DNA of 64,000 nt from Spirodela intermedia (Eukaryota > Streptophyta > Magnoliopsida > Alismatales > Araceae). Positions 52,912 through 64,000 of the stretch are shown piece after piece. Each line of letters opens with the position of its first letter. The stretch's first letter is position 1. The DNA is taken from assembly GCA_902729315.2 (NCBI GenBank), contig LR746265.1, forward strand, positions 2,336,892-2,400,891. The letters run 5' to 3'. The notes under the pieces were generated by a model. The model was given only the letters and a program-made list of their open reading frames with translations. It ran no database searches and was not told where the DNA came from. The translations under genes and the position numbers were made by a program.

Positions 52912-54579
52912 CACTCCTTTTCTTCCTTCCCCTCGGAGGCTCCACCCTCACGGGGGTTTACCCACATCATATAAAAATCTCAACTTTTCGTCTGCCCTCT
53001 CCAGTCGAATGACCTAGCTGCCCCCTCCCTCCCGAGCATCTGCCTTTTAAACCTGGCCACAGAGAGAGGAAGGCAGACAGACAGGCAGACTAGGAAGAAG
53101 AGGGATAGACAGAGGGAATGTGTGGTGTCGTGGGTCCAGGACTTATTGAGATGATCGAGCGGAGATGGACATCTGAGCGAGAGAGGACTCTCCGCACAGG
53201 CACCCACCTCTAAGGGGGTGTTAATGGCGCTGTCGGGGGCCTGTGGGCAGTCTGGAGAATCGCCATGGACGGGAGATATTACGGAGCTCCGCCAAGGAGG
53301 AGGGGCCACTTGGCGGCGGTCAACCGGGGGGAGCGAGGGTTTCAGTGGCGGAGGAGAACAGCCGGTGGTGGTCAAACGTGTGCCTCTACTTGGCGAGCTG
53401 CCGCGGGCCACAAATCTGGTGGCCACCTCTCGCGTTACGTGGACCAATTCGTGCCTGTACTCGCTTGCCCTCCGGTGGGCCCTCTGTCGCCTAGCCGTGA
53501 CCGGTCACGTCGTCCCCCAAATCCTACAGCGACCGCATCGTCACGGCGAATATCTCCGCCGGCCGCCGCAACCATCCGCCGAGTTCTGCGCGGCCCACCA
53601 CTGATGGGCTCTAGTGGCCCTCCTCGCGCCAACCGAACGCGCGCACCTGGACAAGAGCGGTCAGAATCTTCGAGGATTCTTGGGGAGTTAATCTTCGGGT
53701 TTGACCTGGTTCATCGAGTTATCCGCTGATTCGTCCGGTCACGATCATTCTAAATATTTGCATGCAAGCTACGTGGGTTCAGAGCTGATCATCCAAGCTC
53801 ATCACTTTAAAGTAAGCGCTTGCCTAAAATGCCTGTCAAACGACGTTTGCCGTTTCCCCAAAATAGAAAGTCGATTCATCATCTCCACGGGGGCCCTCGG
53901 AGAATCGCGATATGCGGCGATGAGGCCCCGACGCTCCGACAGGAAAACACCAAACACCGTCAGGCCACTCATGAGCAGCCTTTTTTTATTCTCAATGAGG
54001 CGCGGGAGGTCTACCGATGCCTTGTCGGCACCATCGAGCTTCTCGTGCAGGTCGGGACCACCGGCCGGGTCCTCAGCGGCGGCGGCGGCACCGCAGTGGT
54101 TCTCGTGAACGGTATGACAGACCACCGCGCAGAGGAGACGGGCGTTATAAGGTTGAGCGGCTTTTCCTTATTAGTCGAGTAATCAGGCCGAGAAGCGCCG
54201 TCTCTCACCACCCTTTAGTAAAAGGGGGAAGACCCACCACAGCAGCTGTGCTGAGCTCGCCCCTGTGGAATCACAGAAGACCAACAGTCGTCGACTAGAG
54301 CCATGGATAGATGCATGAGAATCAACTACTTCAAGCAAAACTGGAAGACGGGGAGAGTCAAAGCCGCAGAAATCGCGCCGTAAATAGCAATCACAGTGCT
54401 CTTTGCTCATATCACACGGGCTACTATGCCGAAGAACTGAGGGAGGGTCTGAATTGACCTGAGGATATGATGGCGTAAATCGCCCCAAGAATTTACAAGG
54501 ATCTAGCTCAGTCTTCCGGCCATGGAGAACTGACCAGTTCCCAGTCTACCGTCCGTAGAAACGATAATAGCTCCAGGCT
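52912..54579. other. RUP-like upstream region and MSH3 3' flank
   Basis: GC-rich near RUP and mixed further right. It holds ACGT-core elements: TACGTGG at 53436-53442, TCACGTCG at 53505-53512 and others near 53770 and 53842. These are 525 or more bases from the RUP ATG. RUP genes are known HY5 targets in Arabidopsis, so ACGT elements are expected, but these are not unusually close. Several open frames exist but none is convincing. Confidence 0.5.
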
Positions 54580-57500
54580 TCATCCACAGGGAACGCCTCT
54601 CAGTTGGCCTGTGGCTGCAACGATATTCACAAGGAACTGTCAGCACATTGCGATGCGATGCAACTCACAGAAACGCGGATGATTATCGACGCATCAAACA
54701 TTTGGAAATCGTCATAATATTTTGTGATCATAGTTAATGCCGGATTAACACGTACTGGGATTAGAAAGAGACCCTCAGATGAAGGGAGAACAGGCAGCCT
54801 GATGGGGTAATTTGAGATGGGAATGCATGGATTCTTACCAGCTAATGCAAGCTCTCTGGCAACCTTCCAGGAACTGGCATCACCTGGTGCAGACTGCAGA
54901 TGGTGAAAGAACCTGCGGAGAGTGATTTCAATTCTTCTGAAATCCTCTTCATTCTGGCTGGTGCTCTCCACTTCTCCTCTGAGTTGGCTCCCCACCCTTG
55001 AGTTCAGACTCAGCTCCAACTTTGTCGCCATAGCCAATGCTCGTTCGAGGCAGGAGGATGGCAGCTGCAGAGGAAAATCACTCAATCACATTCTTTAAAA
55101 AAAAAAAAAAAAGATGGCAAAAGTGGGTAAGCAGCATACGATGTATGACTTTCAGTTTTCCATGGTGTCAAAGAAGGAGAATACCAATTCCAAGTCACAC
55201 TGTGCTATTTCTGTTCCTGTATCGGGTCTGAGGATGTCTTCCTAATATTAGTAAATAACAACACGGCCCAAAGATGCATGCTAAATCGGTAAACATATAT
55301 TTTGATGCGAATATGTCAAAGTCCGTAAAAAAGCTGACACCGGGGCGTCCTAGCACTACCGCAACTAGGAGATGCACGGCGACCTCTTTGGGATGCCCCA
55401 AAATGGAAAGCCCAAGCATTCCTCGGCCAAGACCAAGGCTTTCAATAGCGCATTATCAGACAAGTGAATGCGGAGACTTCAAAAAGGGGACGATGAGGGT
55501 TCAGAAAATGTCGGAGAATATGATAGAAACTGCACCAGATGAGATCCCTCAACTATCAAAGCTTCCCAATTGTCCCCAACCCGGATTGACATTACTCGAA
55601 AGCAGATATTGATCTAGTCTCTTGATATCTCCGTGCTTCATAATCGGAGATATATATAAAAATATATACATGTCTCCTTGGGAGAATAAATCGAAAGATA
55701 ATGCGGATTTCACCAGTTTTTTTCAACGAAAGAGGGATGAATGTGTCATTAAGCAGAGAAGTGCCATTTACTACTCTATCCACCAGCGAACAAAACAGGA
55801 AATAGTAAGTCAGTCAGCCTGTTTAGTTATTGCATCAGTTTAACCTGTCGTCATTAATTTTCTCCCACTGACTGATATCAAAGTCACAAATCGAGCTAAA
55901 ATAAGACAACCAAGAAAATAAAATACACTCGAATTGGAGATCACCTGCGCGAGTCGAGCGACATTAAGACCAAAGCTCTTGTCTGATGCACCACAAATGA
56001 CTTTATAAAGGAAAGTTATGTCAAGGGACTCTTGTTCTGAATCACTTGTACTTGATACGGCATTCCCGACAGGTAAAATTTTCTGATTTGTCAGATAAGA
56101 GACACGGTACGTTCCTACAGATGTGACAAACTCCCGTCGGATGTCCTTCATTTTTGGGTAGTGTGTAACAAAGAGAATCATGCATTTCTTCTGCTCAAGA
56201 AGATGATGCAAAGTTGCATATGCTATGGCAAAGCCATCGTGCGTGCTTGTTCCTCGGCCGAGTTCATCAATGATCACCAGTGAACGGGATGAACAACCAA
56301 GAAGTATTTGAGAGGTTTCACTGAGTTCCTCAAGAAAGGTGCTTCTTCCCTGCAGAATGCTATCCGACGCTCCCATACGAGTGTAAATGCCATCTAGCAC
56401 GTGGAATTTTGCAGATGATGCAGGCAGAAATGAACCGACCTAGAGAAATCGGTGAGTTTCATAAGGCTATCGGAGAAAATTTTCAGCTTCAAAAGGAAAG
56501 CATTAATGGAGGCTAAGACAGAACTGGTGATTAAAAACCCTTTCAGAATTCTTGGAGAATAACGCCACCAAACTAGTAGGATAAATAAAATGACCAACTC
56601 CATAAAACTGACAGTGAATACAGCACAGGGTCCATTCTACCTCGCTTCAAAAGCACGTTAAAATGCAAATGTTCAAAAGGGAACAGGCTTAACCAAGGAG
56701 CTTGGAGTTCGAACATGTAAGCTTACAAGAACGGGATGAACTAATCATAAATTTACGGTAGATTCACAGTGCATCCGAAAGGGGAGAAAAAAACCATCTG
56801 AAATAACAGTGCAATGAACTTTTAATAAGGAAAATATTGTTAACTAGAAACCATCCTTTGGCAGAAAGACATCATTGGCACTAACTACATCATATGTCAC
56901 AGGAAAAAAAATGGAAACTTCCATAAACTTCATTCACAGAAAAAGCAATGTATATGCATAACTTTCGAGCTAAAACTTAAATGCTGAAATATAGCTTGGA
57001 AAGAAAATGCTGTAAACAAATTTCTTTTTTCCTAAATCAACAACTCGCTTGCATAAATAGGAACGCAGATCCGTGAGATTTCTTCCGTTAAACAACCCAA
57101 TTATGAGTTTTTTTTTATGATGAATACCACAATGTACCTGAGCCATGATAGATATGAGTGCAACTTGACGAATGTAACAGCTTTTGCCACCCATGTTTGG
57201 TCCCGTTACAATTTGACAAAATTCACCAGCTGCATGTAAATTTGTGTCATTCGGGACAAAATTCTCCCCTAATATTGCTTCAAGAACCTGCATAGAACAA
57301 TTAATCATTAAAAGTGGCAAACACTGGATGATATTTCCAAAACTCCAAAGAGAAAACCGTGTGACAACCTCCTGATAGCATTGTAACCTGAATATTTTTT
57401 GCTTTACATGACAAAGAAAGTGATAAGGATCTCCCCCCTGACAGTTTCCCCACAAGTGATTTTTAAAAAAGCTAAGACAATGAAAATCTCTGAACAGAAA

Positions 57501-60500
57501 AAGATGTGAGTGATACATTAATGAGGCCCTAGAAGAGCCCAAATCAGCACAATCATACCCTTCTTTCTTTCTTCTTTATCCATTCGGGGAGGAGAATTGT
57601 GGTACACTTCTGTTAAAAAAACCATAACTTTTGATGATAGACAATCGGAAGTAGCATGAAATCAATTCCAGAAGAATATCCGCTTACTGGAATTGTCATT
57701 TTAACAGAAAAATTTTCAATGAATGCAACTAACTAGTATAGCTTGTTTATAATAGCGCTGGGAAGGTCAAACTCATGTGTTTTCTACTAGAGAAACTTAG
57801 TGATCGAACTTCAATTATGATCCATGGCAATCAAAAAAGCCTGAAAGCCCGGTGTTGGTTCCCTCCCAGGTGTCACTATAATGATCCAACGTGCATGGCT
57901 AGTCTTGTTTTCTTCTCTGTTACTATTATTTTTCATATAATTGGGTATGTTCAAGAAACACAGATGCACAACAACATGAAACATCAAATTCTTTCTTCCT
58001 CTCACACATCTCCTAAAAACAGATCTCATCCATCCGTCATTTCCTTCTGCGTTTCAAATCTAGTATTTATTTGCTCAACTTACCTATGATCCAAGAAGAA
58101 ATTAAAAGGCAGAAGCGGGTCAAGATTCTCAAGCTTAACTGAGGTCCCATTTTGTGAAGCACTAAATATCTTTATAACAGGTGAAATGAAAAGTTATTTA
58201 GACATATATTTCACCACGAAATCAGCCAAGTTTTCTAAGACGGAGCAGGAATTTGAATTCCCACAATGTACGTCCTTGGTCAGGAAACTAACAAGACAGA
58301 TCAGTCCACGAAAAGATTGGATAAGCTCCATCTGATGAAAAATAAAACCAGAACTATTCACGAGACATTTTTAAAGGAAAATGTAATCCATCGTGGTAAA
58401 GATTGAAAACAAAATCTCAGTGGCCATCCCATGAAATCAAAGACTATAGACCATATAAAATTTTTCAGGTTAAATATTATCATACCGGGTGACGACCAGA
58501 CTGAATATTTATTTGACTTGGCTCATCATCATCAACAAAAACTGGCCGGACAAAGTTCTGCATAGGCACAAGTACAATAAAATTATACAACGAATGACTC
58601 ATTTTTTAATTTATCAATGACACGTTTTTTTCCCAATTGACATTAGACACGACAAAGATTTAGCAAGAAAAACCCAGATTGGTCACCTTACCTGTTTTCT
58701 AGCAAGAAAAGCCAGAGAATAAAGACAATCCAAAGCAGCCAGAGCTTGGACAGCAGCTTGAAATTCGGCATAATATCTACCAAATCCTGTCAAGAAATGG
58801 TTCCAGGCAGCTTTGCAGGTAACTGCAAACTCTTCCTTTGCAAGCAACAATTCATCCAAGAGTTTCAACACTTCTGGAGGATGATATCTATTTACTTTCT
58901 TGGTGCTGCTGATTTTGACCCAATCAGAGGGCACTTTCTTTTCTGAAGGCAACTGTGACAGCATTCAGACTCAGTTAAATCGCAATTAGAAGAACATATA
59001 GCGGCATTGATTGTCACTCAGAGCATGTAGTCAATTTGTATGGTTCATTCTATACCATGACTAACCAGATTCATGTTCCGGTAAGAGAATCTTCTTACAA
59101 TAAACGTTCATTATCAATGGATTTTTACGATTTCTATAAAGATAGAATGTAACTGATTTTCCTGAAAAATACAAAATTTGCCTCATCCATTGTCTGGGGG
59201 AGATCTCCAATTTTAAGGTCAAGAAAAAATCAAGGGAAGATGAGCATGACAAGAAATAAAAGGACAAATGTATAGTGGATTTCACAAGAGATTCATATAC
59301 AAAAAATAATAATAATAGAGAATATAGGATGGACTAGTAATACATGCTCTCCTAGTGAAATGGTGACGAACATGAATATTAGGGAGGACAGTCCGATGGA
59401 CTACGCGTTTAGTTTCATTTAGCACACAGAATCCGACTAGAGATAATCCGACAGAGAAGATGCAACCAAACGTGGGGGGAGATAAATTACGTTACACATT
59501 GGTATCCTGAACTGATTCATTGTACTTTGGTTCTGGTAGCGAAGTCCAAGTATCCTCCTTTCACGTTGAGAGGGTTGGGGACACATCATTTTCAAATGTC
59601 TAAAGGGTGGTCCACCCTGATAATACATTCTCCATGAGCCTCGATTATTCAGCTGGGGAAACTAACTGGCATGCAACGCATGGGACTAAACAAAAGATCA
59701 GGTCAGGACCATAACAGAAAATAAAATGAAATTCACATGGTCACACAAAAGCGTGTGAAAGATCTAGAAATGCATGCATCAAATTGATGGGTATCAGAGA
59801 ACAAAGGGAGTCAGTATTGAACCAGATCATCTTCGTGATGCAAAACGAAAAACTAACTTGTCAACATCTCTCAGCACATCCGGTAGGTACATATGAAATG
59901 TAATTTAGTTAGGACAATAGGCAATGCATGGTTATCCATCAATGAAGTAAAAATCCTCCACAGTATAGAGAGGATTGACAGTCGCGTACAAAGAAATAGA
60001 AGAAAAACTAGAGAACTGCAGTGAACTAACTTCAATTAGGTGTGTAGTTCCAGACACAGTTGCAAATTCTAAGTTGCGTATTCCCAGCTTCTTCCGGTAC
60101 TGAATAATCAATAAATCCAACCTTTCTTCTGCTAAGCGGCAAGCTGTAAGGCTCGCCAAAACCTGGTTTAAGAGCAAAAGGGGTTATCACAAACATGATG
60201 AATTCATAAAATAGAGAGTCGTAATAGGTCATACATCTGGAAATTCACTTTGGGAAAGGTTGAATAAATGCAACATATCCCCTTGATCCGCAGCATCCTT
60301 GTTCAGACAAGAGACAAGCTTTGCAGAATGTGAAATTACAGATGATGATGAGGCGGTCATAATCAATCTTCTAAGTAACCCAGAACGAACAATCTTCTCA
60401 TTCGTTTCCATGTTGCTTCTGTCATCATCCAAGTGAAGTCGTTGAAGTTGCTTCCCAACGAGTAATATAGTATGCATGACCGTAATGAACTGTAGCATGA

Positions 60501-63500
60501 GCGGTTAAAATTCACAAGTCAGTAGTGCCTATTAATACCCATGTGAACTTCCAAGTAAACCTGTAGCTCTAATTAAGGCTGCTGATAAACTGGTCATAGA
60601 CAGTTGGCATTAATGTTTTGCCCCTTTAAATTCAGAGTGTGCACCAGGGAAGTAGGCACCACCTGAATCCATGCAGTGACTCTATATAGGGATACAAATT
60701 CTGCTACCATATGGAATAAAATTAATAAAATTCCATTGTTGTCCCTGTTCCTAGAGAAGCCATCTTTTGCACTTGTTTCGTAAAAACTGAGGTTTGTGGA
60801 ATAGGCAAGTGCCAATCCAATCTTAACGGAGAAACTACTCCTCTCCCAATCCAACAAAAAAAACAGAAAGGAGAGACCTTCCAGGGAGGATGAATAAGAA
60901 GAACGAAGGAGGAGAAAACAGGGTGAAGGGGATAGAACCTAAAACCAGATTGGGTGGGTGCATAGGTCGATCCAGCCAATCATGGGAGCACTGCCACCAG
61001 GAATTAGAAGAACCAGAGGTAAAAGGTTGTTTTCCTTGCCATCGGCACCATTTTGTATCTACTTCTAAAGGAAATAGCCAAGTAACTTTCTCAAGGGGAT
61101 AGTACTCAGACAGCCAATGCAGCTGATATTTGAAGGACATTTTTTGCTCTAATCAGAACGAAGGAAGCACTTTTTTAACCCAGGATACTTCAGTGCTATG
61201 CTCCTAATCTAAGTTTTGTTTCTTCGTCTTTCTAAAATGTTTACAAGAGTATTGTCTCAAATCGAATGGCTATTTATGCATTTTACTTTCCTCCTTTTTA
61301 CAAGGTATGATAATTTACTTAATCAAAATTACGAGACAAAAACCTAAGCAAAGGTGTGTTCCAGACGCTGGGTTTATTGTGCAGCAAAAAATTTAGCAGC
61401 AAACTCATACTTGTAAACACATCTTGATAAGCTATTTTGTTAGCAAATCGGTGCCAATCCACTTTCAAAAGAGGAGACGCTAATCAGGCCCACAACCTGC
61501 ATTCGTAAGATTAAAATGAAAAAATGCATTGAACACTATGAGCTTTCTTTCGCAACACAAAATGTTGAACAACAATTCAACAGCATCATAGTTAAGGTCC
61601 TACCAAAGAGGTTACGTAATTAAGCTAATGCGGAGAGAAAAAAAAATTGCGTAATCAAATAAGCTTTTGGATATCCTGTTCTCAAATAATCATCCAAAAT
61701 CATGCACACGATTATAAAATGGAAGAGAATAAATATGAGCGATAACAATGCCATCCATGTCCAGGGATAATCAATCGTTTTTACCTCAGCCGACGTGGCT
61801 GTTCTGTAGAAAATTCTAGTAATCCCGCGCTGAAGATCAGGCAACCTCCCTAGTGTTGTTAAAACATATGAAAGCAGGTGACCGATTTTGGGCTTGCTAA
61901 TTGTGCCAGATGGAACCTCTTCATTTATCTCAGGTACTGACTCTGAAACCGAGAATAAGCCCATTGAATCTGCAATCTCAGAAACTGCATCAAGACGAGC
62001 TAATATGGAGTTCCTATCACATAGAGGATGTGAAACCTGAAAAGAGGTTAAAGAACTCATGTGAAATGATAATAGAAAACTAGAAGAATACAATAGCCAG
62101 GATTTCTCACAAGATCCATGAAAAATATCTAACATGGAAATGTATACCAAAACCACGTCAAATCTACAGCTTTAACACGGAAAAAATAACATGTACTTAG
62201 TATCAAAGTTGTGAAAACTTTTAACCTTTCCAGTGAGTATCCATGTCTTGGTAGTATACCTTTAGAACTTTGAGGGGTCTTGGGTATTTAAATACAAAGG
62301 ACCAAGATATGTCGCTGATGCGGGAAAACGACGAGAGTAAAACATGATAGAGTGGGGATGGGGAATGGATCCAAAGGTGGATCTCTGACATCAGAGCAAT
62401 TAAGCAACAATTTTTTTGCTTTTATGCATTCAGCGGAGAGATTAGGCTGACTTTTTATTGACATCAACGAAAAAAAGACACCAGGTTTTTGAAGAGAGTT
62501 GCGAAAAATCCTGGAAACAGTGGTCTGCCGTCATCATAGTTTGCTTTGCAGTCACGATCACGGACTGGAAATTATGTCTACACCACGGAAGCATGTGACT
62601 GAGAAAATTGGTGTTGGGGTCACATCGACTTTTAGAAATTCAAGTAGCCAAGCTAATACTAAGTGGAATGGTAATTTTGCTCAATGTCATCAATTTAACA
62701 ACGATTATGCTGGGAATACATCCAATTACAGTCAACTGCACGGACGTTTACAGAAGTCTCAAATTGAACACTCGCCAAGATTAAGTAATCGATACGTCTA
62801 AAAATTAAATTTTATAAATAGCTATTCAACATTGATATCGTACCATCAACTGGTATACCAGTTTCAGGAAAATAAAAGAAAAAAGGCCCAAAATCTACCT
62901 TAATACAGTTCCAAAATAGGTTCTTAAACTTCTAACATTAAATTTAATATGAATTCTTAAAGTGGAGATGCGCATGTTGAACCAATATAAGTATATTATA
63001 TCCATGTGTCTGTATCTAAGTGTGCTAAAAGTGGAGATGGGCATGTTGAACCAATATAAGTATATTATATCCATGTGTCTGTATCTAAGTGTGCTCAGAG
63101 TGCAAATGGGCATGTTTAACCAAGATATAGACACAGATATACCACCAGCACCGCACATGTCAACCAAACGATATGTTTACACACATCAAATAAGGAAATG
63201 AAGCAAAATTTAACAAACTGAATTGAGGAAAACAAGGGGGGGGCGTTAAGGCTCTGCACACACTCACCCAATGTTTAAGAAGTCTTAGACCAAATGAAGT
63301 ATGTGTATGATTCATTGCATTGAGTAAGGTTCCTTCGATTGAGCCATCAGATTTATTCTTCAAAACCTTCAAATCACAATCATTAGGAGACAACATCAGT
63401 AATATAATTGTTTCTTCTTGATAAAGATAACCAATTATTACAATCACATCAGAGAACCAACAACATTTCTTACGAAACACAAAATATTACGAAAGACAAT

Positions 63501-63835
63501 TTCAACCTCATTTCATAAAAGGGTGTAGAATATAGGACTAAACAATGCCAATGTTAAATGTTGCATCTCCATTAAAAGCATTTCTCACATTTATCCCTCA
63601 ATAAAGTTATGAATCAATACGCCCATGGGATAGATGCTTCCTAGGAAAACGAAAGCATTCATCATATTACCTCTAACTGACATAGAGTGTTTGCTGACAG
63701 ACTCATTTCGAAGTTGCTACATAAAGGCCGAAATGAAGCACCCAAATGTACCATTCTTTCAAATCCAAACCGCTTGAGGTAACGAATGGTCAGTGCCAAT
63801 GCTTGAACAGCCAGTTCAGACATTGCAATAATTCC
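54580..63835 (-). CDS. MSH3: DNA mismatch repair protein MSH3, 3' part
   Basis: MutS homologue that pairs with MSH2 as MutSbeta to recognise insertion/deletion loops. Eleven exons are in the window, in transcription order: 63671-63835, 63268-63366, 61785-62036, 60235-60489, 60031-60162, 58692-58952, 58486-58557, 57138-57287, 55945-56439, 54839-55064 and 54580-54614; 713 residues. The N-terminal mismatch-binding region lies right of the window. Visible are the connector/lever region ([12 protein letters not shown], then [17 protein letters not shown] and [19 protein letters not shown]), the clamp, and the ATPase: Walker A GPNMGGKS, followed by [31 protein letters not shown], Walker [18 protein letters not shown] and the switch VTHYPKM. 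MSH3 rather than MSH2/6 is indicated by FVPNDT, the VGTYRVSYL segment after the switch, and overall match to plant MSH3. The last coding exon is only 35 bases and the C terminus ([11 protein letters not shown]) is short and divergent. The 495-base exon carries a serine-rich insert before DITFLYKV. Confidence 0.94.
62955..63143. repeat. 69-bp tandem repeat (about 2.7 copies) in an MSH3 intron
   Basis: Units start with AGTGGAGATG at 62961, AGTGGAGATG at 63030 and AGTGCAAATG at 63099, exactly 69 bases apart. The first two are nearly identical across the unit (GCATGTTGAACCAATATAAG, then ATCCATGTGTCTGTATC); the third diverges after about 25 bases. It lies in the intron between the exons at 63268-63366 and 61785-62036. 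The unit is a multiple of three, so open frames run through it, but they are not coding. Confidence 0.9.
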
Positions 63836-64000
63836 CTGTGAAGGCACAAAGAATTTCCCTCAGACTTCCAGCATGAAAACTCGAGTCTAGGTCCCTATAT
63901 CAGGAACCAGTTGAGAAGAAAAAACAACTTCAAGTAAGAGATTCCTTTTAAATGCCTAGAACAATTCTGTTACAAAGGAAAACAGCAACCGTGCCAAGTT
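63836..64000 (-). other. MSH3 intron at the right edge
   Basis: The sequence upstream of the first visible MSH3 exon on the minus strand. It begins with the acceptor CACAG at 63836-63840 and shows no exon before the window ends. Confidence 0.7.

Noticed and set aside
53802-54125. Minus-strand open frame of about 107 residues between RUP and MSH3
   Set aside because: It looks partly protein-like (LPRLIENKKRLLMSGL), but it has no convincing ATG, no recognised family and no exon partner. It was left out for lack of support.
62955-63143. CRISPR-like direct repeats
   Set aside because: The 69-bp units are head to tail without unique spacers and sit in a plant intron; this is a minisatellite.

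Overview
This is nuclear DNA from a flowering plant. Every recognisable gene is eukaryotic and plant-specific in type: multi-exon genes with GT-AG introns, a remorin, two R2R3-MYB factors, a plastid acetyl-CoA carboxylase alpha subunit with a long plant-type tail, and a RUP-type UV-B repressor. Composition is strongly two-sided. Intron-rich housekeeping genes sit in AT-rich DNA, while compact regulatory or short genes (cytochrome b561, remorin, MYBs, RUP-like, at roughly 13-25 kb and 50-54 kb) have GC-rich exons with mostly G or C at third codon positions. That pattern, plus many (CT)n/(GA)n arrays near genes, fits a monocot or an early-diverging angiosperm better than a typical eudicot, but the species cannot be fixed from the sequence alone. 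There is no sign of bacterial, viral or organellar origin, and no CRISPR, rRNA or tRNA gene was found.

Layout from left to right. The 3' part of an exportin-7 gene (+, 20 exons, 1563-13194) is followed by a cytochrome b561 (+, 4 exons, 13849-15603), a possible 74-residue intronless gene (-, 15945-16169), a remorin (+, 5 exons, 18445-20649), an R2R3-MYB with a subgroup-9-like motif (-, 3 exons, 21934-23786), and an intergenic stretch of about 3.7 kb with a degenerate 60-bp tandem repeat. Then come a DDX6/DHH1-type DEAD-box helicase (-, 9 exons, 27469-33675), plastid carboxyltransferase alpha (-, 10 coding exons, 34874-41228, plus an inferred 5'UTR intron), a LAF1/MYB18-like R2R3-MYB (-, 3 exons, 42724-43694), an AtuA/DUF1446 protein (+, 12 exons, 45766-51200), a single-exon RUP1/RUP2-like WD40 gene (-, 51601-52911), and the 3' part of MSH3 (-, 11 exons, 54580-63835, running off the right edge). 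Exon limits were set by hand from splice consensus, reading-phase continuity and recalled family sequence; in every multi-exon model the exon phases add up to one open frame.

These genes are neighbours on a chromosome, not an operon or a gene cluster, and no common pathway is evident. The products cover nuclear transport (exportin-7), ascorbate-linked transmembrane electron transfer (cytochrome b561), plasma-membrane nanodomains (remorin), transcription (two MYBs), mRNA decay and storage (helicase), plastid fatty-acid synthesis (carboxyltransferase alpha), UV-B signalling (RUP) and mismatch repair (MSH3). Two genes, the LAF1-like MYB and the RUP-like gene, belong to families with roles in light signalling, but their closeness may be chance.

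The most noteworthy items are the plant AtuA-like gene, whose role in plants I do not know; an intronic 69-bp minisatellite in MSH3; a (CA)n-(TA)n-(TG)n inverted repeat in an AtuA intron; a degenerate 60-bp repeat next to the first MYB gene; a GC-AG intron in exportin-7; a 54-bp (AG)n array 4 bp from a 5' splice site in the first MYB gene; and a possible unannotated 74-residue gene. I did not find a convincing new multi-gene system.
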